64,000 nucleotides of DNA. Source: Stomoxys calcitrans (lineage: Eukaryota; Arthropoda; Insecta; Diptera; Muscidae). The position numbers were made by a program, and so were the translations under genes. This document shows positions 48,351-59,800 of this stretch, one piece after another (position 1 is the stretch's first letter; each line of letters opens with the position of its first letter). Below the pieces are notes generated by a model. The model was not told the origin of the DNA and ran no database searches. It saw only the letters and a program-made list of their open reading frames with translations. The stretch covers positions 150,180,001 through 150,244,000 of the forward strand of contig NC_081556.1 of the NCBI RefSeq assembly GCF_963082655.1, written 5' to 3'.

Positions 48351-51153
48351 AAGTAGAAGTCGAAGTCGAAGTCGAAGTCGAAGTCGAAGTCGATGTCGAT
48401 GTCGATGTCGATGTCGATGTCGAAGTCGATGTCGATGTCGATGTCGATGTCGAAGTCGAAGTCGATGTCGATGTCGTTGTCGATGTCGATGTCGATGTCG
48501 ATGTCGATGTCGATGTCGATGTCGATGTCGATGTCGATGTCGATGTCGATGTCGATGTCGATGTCGATGTCGATGTCGATGTCGATGTCGATGTCGATGT
48601 CGATGTCGATGTCGATGTCGATGTCGATGTCGATGTCGATGTCGATGTCGATGTCGATGTCGATGTCGATGTCGATGTCGATGTCGATGTCGATGTCGAT
48701 GTCGATGTCGATGTCGATGTCGATGTCGATGTCGATGTCGATGTCGATGTCGATGTCGATGTCGATGTCGATGTCGATGTCGATGTCGATGTCGATGTCG
48801 ATGTCGATGTCGATGTCGATGTCGATGTCGATGTCGATGTCGATGTCGATGTCGATGTCGATGTCGATGTCGATGTCGATGTCGATGTCGATGTCGATGT
48901 CGATGTCGATGTCGATGTCGATGTCGATGTCGATGTCGATGTCGATGTCGATGTCGATGTCGATGTCGATGTCGATGTCGATGTCGATGTCGATGTCGAT
49001 GTCGATGTCGATGTCGATGTCGATGTCGATGTCGATGTCGATGTCGATGTCGATGTCGATGTCGATGTCGATGTCGATGTCGATGTCGATGTCGATGTCG
49101 ATGTCGATGTCGATGTCGATGTCGATGTCGATGTCGATGTCGATGTCGATGTCGATGTCGATGTCGATGTCGATGTCGATGTCGATGTCGATGTCGATGT
49201 CGATGTCGATGTCGATGTCGATGTCGATGTCGATGTCGATGTCGATGTCGATGTCGATGTCGATGTCGATGTCGATGTCGATGTCGATGTCGATGTCGAT
49301 GTCGATGTCGATGTCGATGTCGATGTCGATGTCGATGTCGATGTCGATGTCGATGTCGATGTCGATGTCGATGTCGAAGTCGAAGTCGAAGTCGAAGTCG
49401 AAGTCGAAGTATAAGTATAAGTATAAGTATAAGTATAAGTATAAGAATAAGTATAAGTATAAGTATAAGTATAAGTATAAGTATAAGTATAAGTATAAGT
49501 ATAAGTATAAGTATAAGTATAAGTATAAGTATAAGTATAAGTATAAGTATAAGTATAAGTATAAGTATAAGTATAAGTATAAGTATAAGTATAAGTATAA
49601 GTATAAGTATAAGTATAAGTATAAGTATAAGTATAAGTATAAGTATAAGTATAAGTATAAGTATAAGTATAAGTATAAGTATAAGTATAAGTATAAGTAT
49701 AAGTATAAGTATAAGTATAAGTATAAGTATAAGTATAAGTATAAGTATAAGTATAAGTATAAGTATAAGTATAAGTATAAGTATAAGTATAAGTATAAGT
49801 ATAAGTATAAGTATAAGTATAAGTATAAGTATAAGTATAAGTATAAGTATAAGTATAAGTATAAGTATAAGTATAAGTATAAGTATAAGTATAAGTATAA
49901 GTATAAGTATAAGTATAAGTATAAGTATAAGTATAAGTATAAGTATAAGTATAAGTATAAGTATAAGTATAAGTATAAGTATAAGTATAAGTATAAGTAT
50001 AAGTATAAGTATAAGTATAAGTATAAGTATAAGTATAAGTATAAGTATAAGTATAAGTATAAGTATAAGTATAAGTATAAGTATAAGTATAAGTATAAGT
50101 ATAAGTATAAGTATAAGTATAAGTATAAGTATAAGTATAAGTATAAGTATAAGTATAAGTATAAGTATAAGTATAAGTATAAGTATAAGTATAAGTATAA
50201 GTATAAGTATAAGTATAAGTATAAGTATAAGTATAAGTATAAGTATAAGTATAAGTATAAGTATAAGTATAAGTATAAGTATAAGTATAAGTATAAGTAT
50301 AAGTATAAGTATAAGTATAAGTATAAGTATAAGTATAAGTATAAGTATAAGTATAAGTATAAGTATAAGTATAAGTATAAGTATAAGTATAAGTATAAGT
50401 ATAAGTATAAGTATAAGTATAAGTATAAGTATAAGTATAAGTATAAGTATAAGTATAAGTATAAGTATAAGTATAAGTATAAGTATAAGTATAAGTATAA
50501 GTATAAGTATAAGTATAAGTATAAGTATAAGTATAAGTATAAGTATAAGTATAAGTATAAGTATAAGTATAAGTATAAGTATAAGTATAAGTATAAGTAT
50601 AAGTATAAGTATAAGTATAAGTATAAGTATAAGTATAAGTATAAGTATAAGTATAAGTATAAGTATAAGTATAAGTATAAGTATAAGTATAAGTATAAGT
50701 ATAAGTATAAGTATAAGTATAAGTATAAGTATAAGTATAAGTATAAGTATAAGTATAAGTATAAGTATAAGTATAAGTATAAGTATAAGTATAAGTATAA
50801 GTATAAGTATAAGTATAAGTATAAGTATAAGTATAAGTATAAGTATAAGTATAAGTATAAGTATAAGTATAAGTATAAGTATAAGTATAAGTATAAGTAT
50901 AAGTATAAGTATAAGTATAAGTATAAGTATAAGTATAAGTATAAGTATAAGTATAAGTATAAGTATAAGTATAAGTATAAGTATAAGTATAAGTATAAGT
51001 ATAAGTATAAGTATAAGTATAAGTATAAGTATAAGTATAAGTATAAGTATAAGTATAAGTATAAGTATAAGTATAAGTATAAGTATAAGTATAAGTATAA
51101 GTATAAGTATAAGTATAAGTATAAGTATATACATTTAGGTACAAGTACAAGTA
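48351..51153. repeat. hexanucleotide satellite, 2.8 kb, three phased blocks
   Basis: Starts with AAGTCG/ATGTCG mixtures (48351-48480). A nearly pure ATGTCG array follows to 49376, then five AAGTCG units (49377-49406), then about 287 AAGTAT units (49407-51128) with one visible variant (AAGAAT near 49443). It ends in worn units (ATACATTTAGGTACAAGTAC). All blocks keep one 6-bp register. Six being divisible by three, four or more frames stay open for over 900 codons (Ser-Met, Lys-Tyr, Leu-Ile, Thr-Tyr, Thr-Ser, His-Arg dipeptides). None has initiation context or domains; they are not genes. Confidence 0.97.
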
Positions 51154-52179
51154 TTTGTAATCCAGCCTCTTGTCGCCTAGTGTAATAGAAAACTTAAAAA
51201 TTATAAAATCGTATATCAAATTTTCCCCACTTTGAAACAAACCTCAGTATTTATTGCAACAACCCACTTTTGGAGACTTCATTAGCATCTTTCCACCATA
51301 AATTCATAAAACACCAAAAGCAAGATAGCTGGAAAAATTCCCACTATTGTCAATGGGCATAGAATGGAACCAGAGCAGCAGCATCATCGCATGGCAAAGA
51401 TGGAGTACAGCCACTCTGATACTTTGGCCCACTTAGTTTCCCGAGGAAGTGCATGCAATTAATGAAAAACACAAATATTTCCAAATAAAGAGGGCATGCA
51501 TTTTCCATTAAGAATTTCATGGAAGTACCAACTGATTTGACGATTTAATATGGCCAAGAAGCGTATAATGATGTTCATGTAAAAGAGACCATAGGTGCCT
51601 GCTGCAGTCTCCTCCGTGAGGCATTCATAGAGAAAATCCCTGAAGTGTTACTTTGCCACTCTACTGCAGCAGAAGAGACCCTTGTTATCATTCATTACAC
51701 TATGACTCCTCTGACTATAAAAAATTATTTCTTTCATTCCATTTTATGCTGAATTCTCTTATTTTAGCGAGTTTTTCGTGTTGCCACTATATTTATCCAA
51801 GCGGCACACATTGCTTATTAACCAGGTCAGGTTGCATGCAAATGTTCCCCCAGGTGAGGGGTATTAACTGGAGCCTCACAAAGCCGCCTCCAACTCATTC
51901 TAGCTTCCATTGCTGTTGCAACCATTTATGGCTATATGACGAAGACGATGACAACAACGACTATGGTGATGCTGCCGCTTTTAGTCTTTTATTTGCCTTT
52001 GGGCCTTTTTGGGTCTAGTTTTTAATTCCACTCCCAATGCAACAATTATTGCAAATTTTCCCTTTCACTGGTTGTTGCTTGGGTTTTAAGGCAGAGGTTT
52101 TGGTTTTCTTTTTTCCCCCGCCTATGGTAATTGCCGTTTAAATGATTTACTGGGGTGTTTACCAACAACGTATTTGGTT
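51154..52179. other. low-copy DNA, no gene seen
   Basis: Balanced-composition single-copy-looking sequence between the hexamer array and the tandem duplication. The frame 51653-52018 (121 codons) has no recognizable domain. Confidence 0.45.
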
Positions 52180-53791
52180 ACCTTTGTTCGCTCATAGTCA
52201 CTTAATATAGAATTACATCATAAATGGCGTTGTGAACGACGACGTCATCATTGTGTTATCTTCATTCACATCATCTTGGCTATTACCCCATCTCAACCCA
52301 TCTCATCTCTTGGCAAGAGTTATTCTTGCGGTTAAATTATATTTAGGTCGGTTGGTCTTTCGGTCGGTCTTGCCTTGCAAGTTGAATCTTCGTGGCTTTA
52401 TTCAACATCAAGTGTCGCATGGATGAAAAGACTTCTTAGGCCAGAAAGGCCACCACAACTATTTATAACATATGTTGTAAGGGCCAGATGAAAGGGAATG
52501 GAAACACATTGTAAAAAGTATCAAAACTGGATGATGAAAGGTTTTTGAGGCACTGCTGGCTCTTGAATTCTTTGTGAGCCTCATTATTTGTGGGGTCTGT
52601 TAAAAGCAAAAGAAAGCATCATCTAAGCTGGTGGATGATTTTCTGCCGTTCCCACACTGTTAGAATGTGGACGAAATCGTACTAAGTAAGTGGAAATAGG
52701 GTCACTTAGTCATTTAGGCACATTTTAAGCGTTATGTTTAACTGTTATACTCGTGGTGTTATAATTTAACTGTTATATTTCAAGTGTTAAAATTTTAGGG
52801 TTATAACGTTATCATAAACAATTTATACCGTTATACCTAAATGTTATACTGTTATACTAAAAGTTCTATACTAATATACATAAAGAGCTATAGGGTTGAA
52901 CCGAAGTGGGATTAGGGAAGTGAAGATAGTGTGACTTGATATTTTGAACACATTCTAAAGGGTGATTTTTTTGAGGTTAGTCACTTAGTCACCTTTGTTC
53001 GCTCATAGTCACTTAATATAGAATTACATCATAAATGGCGTTGTGAACGACGACGTCATCATTGTGTTATCTTCATTCACATCATCTTGGCTATTACCCC
53101 ATCTCAACCCATCTCATCTCTTGGCAAGAGTTATTCTTGCGGTTAAATTATATTTAGGTCGGTTGGTCTTTCGGTCGGTCTTGCCTTGCAAGTTGAATCT
53201 TCGTGGCTTTATTCAACATCAAGTGTCGCATGGATGAAAAGACTTCTTAGGCCAGAAAGGCCACCACAACTATTTATAACATATGTTGTAAGGGCCAGAT
53301 GAAAGGGAATGGAAACACATTGTAAAAAGTATCAAAACTGGATGATGAAAGGTTTTTGAGGCACTGCTGGCTCTTGAATTCTTTGTGAGCCTCATTATTT
53401 GTGGGGTCTGTTAAAAGCAAAAGAAAGCATCATCTAAGCTGGTGGATGATTTTCTGCCGTTCCCACACTGTTAGAATGTGGACGAAATCGTACTAAGTAA
53501 GTGGAAATAGGGTCACTTAGTCATTTAGGCACATTTTAAGCGTTATGTTTAACTGTTATACTCGTGGTGTTATAATTTAACTGTTATATTTCAAGTGTTA
53601 AAATTTTAGGGTTATAACGTTATCATAAACAATTTATACCGTTATACCTAAATGTTATACTGTTATACTAAAAGTTCTATACTAATATACATAAAGAGCT
53701 ATAGGGTTGAACCGAAGTGGGATTAGGGAAGTGAAGATAGTGTGACTTGATATTTTGAACACATTCTAAAGGGTGATTTTTTTGAGGTTAG
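52180..53791. repeat. 801-bp tandem duplication (811-bp period)
   Basis: 52180-52980 and 52991-53791 look identical by eye over their whole length. The 10-bp spacer between them (TCACTTAGTC) is also present inside the unit at 52702. Copy 1 ends 24 bp inside the DD41D element that is complete only behind copy 2. Each copy contains a TGTTATACTG-rich patch and a 64-codon frame with no domain. Confidence 0.95.
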
Positions 53792-54375
53792 GATTTTCAT
53801 GCATTAGTATTTGACAGATCACGTGGGATTTCAGACATGGTGTCAAAGAGAAAGATGCTCAGTATGCTTTGACATTTCATCATGAATAGACTTACTAACG
53901 AGCAACGCTTGCAAATCATTGAATTTTATTACCAAAATCAGTGTTCGGTTCGAAATGTGTTCAAATTTTGACAAATTTTGTTCAGCGATGAGGCTCATTT
54001 CTGGTTGAATGGCTACGTAAATAAGCAAAATTGCCGCATTTGGAGTGAAGAGCAACCAGAAGCCGTTCAAGAACTGCCCATGCATCCCGAAAAATGCACT
54101 GTTTGGTGTGGTTTGTACGCTGGTGGAATCATTGGACCGTATTTTTTCAAAGATGCTGTTGGACGCAACGTTACGGTGAATGAACACATTTCGAACCGAA
54201 CACTGATTTTGGTAATAAAATTCAATGATTTGCAAGCGTTGCTCGTTAGTAAGTCTATTCATGATGAAATGTCAAAGCATACTGAGCATCTTTCTCTTTG
54301 ACACCATGTCTGAAATCCCACGTGATCTGTCAAATACTAATGCATGAAAATCCTAACCTCAAAAAAATCAGCCTT
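53769..54375 (+). mobile_element. 607-bp foldback-like DD41D element, second copy
   Basis: TA flanks at 53767-53768 and 54376-54377. Same architecture as 15089-15695: 195-bp inverted arms (53769-53963, 54181-54375) and a 217-bp centre encoding part of the catalytic domain. By eye only a couple of bases differ between the two copies (one in the left arm near 53821, one in the right tip). The open frames are the same broken transposase pieces. Confidence 0.95.
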
Positions 54376-54377
54376 TA

Positions 54378-54702
54378 CGTTTACTGTTTCACTTAAATTA
54401 TTATACTTACAGTTTATGTGTTATACAGTCACATTTTAAGTGTTATACGGTTAACCCAAAAATGTTATAGAAAGAAGATATTTTACTATTATACTTAAAG
54501 TGTTATATTGCTATATGTACTTAATTTTCCTAAACCCATATTTTGGATTTTTTTTGTACTGTAGTGTCATTTGGGTCCCGAACTCTTCCCAAGGAGAGAT
54601 CAAATACGGCTTAATCCACGTAAGATTGGTACTGCAAATGTCAATTTGCTCATTAACATTCCATTCAGAAATAGGTGCAAAATTCTCACAATAGGAGAGG
54701 TT
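54378..54702. other. TGTTATA-rich low-copy DNA
   Basis: AAGTGTTATA-type phrases recur here and in 52720-52870, so the DD41D element sits inside one old minisatellite-like tract. No gene seen. Confidence 0.5.
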
Positions 54703-54802
54703 AACCACCGCTGAAAATTTTTTCTGTTGTTCTCGCCAGGATTCGATCCCAGGCGTTCAGCGTCACAGGCGGTCATGCTAACATCTGCTCTGCGGTGGAC
54801 TT
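54703..54802 (-). mobile_element. SINE head, antisense
   Basis: Reverse complement of the SINE head and start of body: ACCACCGCTGAAAATTTT, CCAGGATTCGATCCCAGGCG (B-box side), CTAACATCTGCTCTGCGGTG (A-box side). Confidence 0.82.
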
Positions 54803-55238
54803 CTCAGATTGATACTGCCGACCGCTAACGACGACGAGGTCCAAGGAATTAGAGGATATGGGTCGCCTGCGGCAAGTGCAGATTAACCTGCACAACTCAG
54901 AGACAGCCACCAATGAGCTGTTCAGAATTATGGAAAGAGATGGTATTGACATGGCCCTTTTTCAGGAACCGTGAATACGAGGTAACAAAGTTCGAGGACT
55001 TAGATTACGAAATTTTAAACTCATTCCTCCACCAATAGAAGGTATGAAGGTATCGTAACAAGTAGGGATCTGATTCTTAGTCTGATATCTCGTTACAGCA
55101 ATGAAAATAGACCGGTAGTTGCCATGGAGAGGTCAGGCAAACCAACATTGGTCATGGCATCCATATACCTACCGTACAATAATGACAACCCCCGCCAGAT
55201 ATGATGCGGACTTTGATCGAATTGTGCGAGGCAAAGGT

Positions 55239-55340
55239 GGTGGCCACCGTAACGCAGAGGTTACCATGTCCGCCTAAGACGCTGAACCCAGGTTCAAACC
55301 CCTGCGTGAACATCAGAAAAATTTTCAGCGGTGGTTATCC
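55239..55340 (+). mobile_element. SINE head inside the LINE remnant
   Basis: GGTGGCCACCGTAACGCAGA, AGACGCTGAACCCAGGTTCA, ACATCAGAAAAATTTTCAGC. Five bases of the GAACGCCTGGG stretch are lost. Head plus first body bases only; separates endonuclease and RT pieces. Confidence 0.82.
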
Positions 55341-55771
55341 CTTTGGCAGATAGGTATTCATCCCCAAGGCGAGACAAATAAACATCAGTACTTCGAAGAA
55401 TCGGTCTGTTATCGTTTTTACTTAAAACGCTGGAAAGAGAGATAGACCTGAAGGTGATAGGTGGAGTGACACCAGAGAATTTCAGTGTGGCACAAGGGGA
55501 TATCGGCGAAAACGGCTCTACATAATGTGGTACGAGAGGTCGAGATGTCTCTCCGACAGACATGCCGCTTAGATGGCGTCGTTCCTAGACATTGAGGGGG
55601 CATTTAACAACGTGGAGTTAGTGTCGACATTCGCAGCCCTGGACCGCACAGGGATACAACCGCATACCTCCCGGTGGTCAGATAATAGGCGTCGCGATTA
55701 TCTGACGCGTGGGCGGATGATAAAGGAAGCGCCTCGAGGGAGTGGGTTCTCGCCGATCCTCTGGAAAATAT

Positions 55772-56290
55772 GATTGAACCTAGTTATTAAACCTAGTGAT
55801 AGAACCTAGTGATGGAACCTAGTTATTAAACCTAGTGATGGAACCTAGTTATTAAACCTAGTGATGGAACCTAGTGATTGAATCTAGTGATGGAACCTAG
55901 TGATCACACCTAGTGATCGAACCTAGTGATTGAACCTGGTGGTGGAACTTAGTGATTGAACCTAGTGATGGTACCTAGTGATTGAACCTAGTGATGGAAC
56001 CTAATGGTGGAAGCAAGTGATGGAACCTAGTGATTGAACCTAGTCGTGGAACCTAATGATGGAACCTAATGGTGGAACCAAGTGATGGAACCTAGTGATT
56101 GAAGCTAGTCATGGAACCTAATAATGGAACCTAGTGATGGAACCAAGTGATTGAACCCAGTCATGGAACCTAGTGATGGAATCTAGTGATGGAACCTAGT
56201 GATTGAACCTGGTGATGGAACCTAGTGATATAACCTAGTGATTGAACTTAGTGATGGAACCTAGTGATAGAACCTAGTGACGGAACCTAT
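55772..56290 (+). repeat. 13-bp minisatellite within the LINE
   Basis: About 40 units of GATGGAACCTAGT / GATTGAACCTAGT. It replaces the reverse transcriptase stretch between the SPILW and YADD regions. Unit variants (ATTAAACCTAGT, ACCTAATGG) show age. Confidence 0.92.
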
Positions 56291-56895
56291 TGGATTCAAC
56301 AGAGATGGCGTAAGACTGATCGCATATCGGACGACGTCCTCCTATAGATTCGAGGAAGTTTTCTGTCAACATTCAGCGAGATAATCAAAAGATCACTAAG
56401 GAGTCTATCGAGATGTGCTACGAGAAATTTAGGACTCAAGATGAAACTCGTATTATTCACTCGGAGATATAAGATAACGAATTTCAGACTCCCGTCTTTC
56501 GACGAGACAACTGTGCAGTCATCAATAGAGGCGAAATACCAAAGCCTTGATTTGAAATTGTCCTGAAAAAGGGATAAGAAGGAAAGGTCCCGATAGGCGA
56601 TGTGCATCTTCTAATCCTGAAGAGAAAGTTCGGTAGGAAATGGGGAATTAGTCCTAAGATTATATACTGGATGTACACGGCCATAGTGAGACCAGTGCTG
56701 ACTTATGTGGCACTGATATGGTGAAAGATTGTGGAGCAGAGTAAACGCACCAGGGCCTTTCAAAAGGTGCAGAGACTGGCTTGCGTCCTGATAACAGCGG
56801 CGGATACACACCGTGGACGGGTTTGGAGGCGATGGTAGGGTGGAAGGTGTGGAGAAGAGCACACGCGCCAGGGAGAGATCGTGATAACGAGGACG

Positions 56896-59800
56896 TGTAA
56901 ATTTTGCAAAAAATTTTCTATAGAAATAAAATTTTGACACAATTTTCCAAAGGAAAAAAATTGAAAAACATTTTAACGAAATAAATTTACAAAATTTTTT
57001 GTAAAAAAAAAAAAACAATTTTCTATAGAAAAAAGTTTTGACAAAATTTTCTATAGAAATAAAATTTTGACAAAATTTTCTATAGAAAAAAATATTGACA
57101 AAATTTTCTATAGAAATAAGATTTTGACAAAATTTTCAATAGAAAAAAAAATTTGACAAAATTTTCTATAGAAATAAAATTTTGACGAAATTTTCTATTG
57201 AAATAAAATTTTGACAAAATTTTCTATAGAAATAAAATTTTGACAAAATTTTCTATAGGAATAAAATTTTGACAAAATTTTCTATAGAAATAAAATTTTG
57301 ACAAAATTTTCTATAGAAATAAAATTTTGACAAAATTTTCTATAGAAATAAAATTTAAAATTTCTATAGAAATAAAATTTTGACAAAATTTTCTATAGAA
57401 ATAAAATTTTGGCAAAATTTTCTATAGAAATAAAATTTTGACAAAATTTTCTATAGAAATAAAATTTCGACAAAATTTTCTATAGAAATAAAATTTTGAC
57501 AAAATTTTCTATAGAAATAAAATTTTGACAAAATTTTCTATAGAAATAAAATTTTGACAAAATTTTCTATAGAAATAAAATTTTGACAAAATTTTCTATA
57601 GAAATAAAATTTTGACAAAATTTTCTATAGAAATAAAATTTTGACAAAATTTTCTATAGAAATAAAATTTTGACAAAATTTTCTATAGAAATAAAATTTT
57701 GACAAAATTTTCTATAGAAATAAAATTTTGACAAAATTTTCTATAGAAATAAAATTTTGACAAAATTTTCTATAGAAATAAAATTTTGACAAAATTTTCT
57801 ATAGAAATAAAATTTTGACAAAATTTTCTATAGAAATAAAATTTTGACAAAATTTTCTATAGAAATAAAATTTTGACAAAATTTTCTATAGAAATAAAAT
57901 TTTGACAAAATTTTCTATAGAAATAAAATTTTGACAAAATTTTCTATAGAAATAAAATTTTGACAAAATTTTCTATAGAAATAAAATTTTGACAAAATTT
58001 TCTATAGAAATAAAATTTTGACAAAATTTTCTATAGAAATAAAATTTTGACAAAATTTTCTATAGAAATAAAATTTTGACAAAATTTTCTATAGAAATAA
58101 AATTTTGACAAAATTTTCTATAGAAATAAAATTTTGACACAATTTTCTATAGAAATAAAATTTTGACAAAATTTTCTATAGAAATAAAATTTTGACAAAA
58201 TTTTCTATAGAAATAAAATTTTGACAAAATTTTCTATAGAAATAAAATTTTGACAAAATTTTCTATAGAAATAAAATTTTGACAAAATTTTCTATAGAAA
58301 TAAAATTTTGACAAAATTTTCTATAGAAATAAAATTTTGACAAAATTTTCTATAGAAATAAAATTTTGACAAAATTTTCTATAGAAATAAAATTTTGACG
58401 AAATAAAATTTTGACAAAATTTTCTATAGGAATAAAATTTTGACAAAATTTTCTATAGAAATAAAATTTTGACAAAATTTTCTATAGAAATAAAATTTTT
58501 ACAAAATTTTCTATAGAAATAAAATTTTGACAAAATTTTCTATAGAAATAAAATTTTGACAAAATTTTCTATAGAAATAAAATTTTGACAAAATTTTCTA
58601 TAGAAATAAAATTTTGACAAAATTTTCTATAGAAATAAAATTTTGACAAAATTTTCTATAGAAATAAAATTTTGACAAAATTTTCTATAGAAATAAAATT
58701 TTGACAAAATTTTCTATAGAAATAAAATTTTGACAAAATTTTCTATAGAAATAAAATTTTGACAAAATTTTCTATAGAAAAAAATTTTGACAAAATTTTC
58801 TATAGAAAAAAATTTTGACAAAATTTTCTATAAAAAAAAAATTATGATAAAATTTTCTATAGAAATAAAATTTTGACAAATTTTCTATAGAAATAAAATT
58901 TTGACACAATTTTCTATAGAAATAAAATTTTGACGAAATAAAATTTTGACAAAATTTTCTATAGGAATAAAATTTTGACAAAATTTTCTATAGAAATAAA
59001 ATTTTGACAAAATTTTCTATAGAAATAAAATTTTGACAAAATTTTCTATAGAAATAAAATTTTGACAAAATTTTCTATAGAAATAAAATTTTGACAAAAT
59101 TTTCTATAGAAATAAAATTTTGACAAAATTTTCTATAGAAATAAAATTTTGACAAAATTTTCTATAGAAATAAAATTTAAAATTTCTATAGAAATAAAAT
59201 TTTGACAAAATTTTCTATAGAAATAAAATTTTGGCAAAATTTTCTATAGAAATAAAATTTTGACAAAATTTTCTATAGAAATAAAATTTCGACAAAATTT
59301 TCTATAGAAATAAAATTTTGACAAAATTTTCTATAGAAATAAAATTTTGACAAAATTTTCTATAGAAATAAAATTTAAAATTTCTATAGAAATAAAATTT
59401 TGACAAAATTTTCTATAGAAATAAAATTTTGGCAAAATTTTCTATAGAAATAAAATTTTGACAAAATTTTCTATAGAAATAAAATTTCGACAAAATTTTC
59501 TATAGAAATAAAATTTTGGCAAAATTTTCTATAGAAATAAAATTTTGACAAAATTTTCTATAGAAATAAAATTTCGACAAAATTTTCTATAGAAATAAAA
59601 TTTTGACAAAATTTTCTATAGAAATAAAATTTTGACAAAATTTTCTATAGAAATAAAATTTTGACAAAATTTTCTATAGAAATAAAATTTTGACAAAATT
59701 TTCTATAGAAATAAAATTTTGACAAAATTTTCTATAGAAATAAAATTTTGACAAAATTTTCTATAGAAATAAAATTTTGACAAAATTTTCTATAGAAATA

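Larger units (their letters stand above)
54841..56890 (+). pseudogene. wrecked non-LTR retrotransposon ORF2
   Basis: Pieces appear in the order of a LINE ORF2. Endonuclease start LRQVQINLHNSETATNEL, MALFQEP followed by a stop in place of the expected residue (54864-54975). Endonuclease middle VVAMERSGKPTLVMASIYLP (~55118). RT entry LLSFLLKTLERE (~55398) and KTALHNVVREVEMSL (~55510). RT motif A FLDIEGAFNNVE (55579), then SGFSPILW (~55742). Then a 13-bp minisatellite. The YADD motif region follows near 56318, broken by one missing base, then LVLFTRRYKITNFRLP (~56445) and RKWGISPKIIYWMYTAIVRP (~56635) to VQRLACVLITAADTH. Several frame changes and stops; C-terminal RNase H and zinc cluster missing. 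I/LOA/R1-type by motif style; clade not fixed. Confidence 0.88.

Noticed and set aside
48300..51240. Open frames of 930-963 codons on both strands
   Set aside because: They are the translation of a hexanucleotide repeat (dipeptide repeats in several frames at once); no domain or gene structure.
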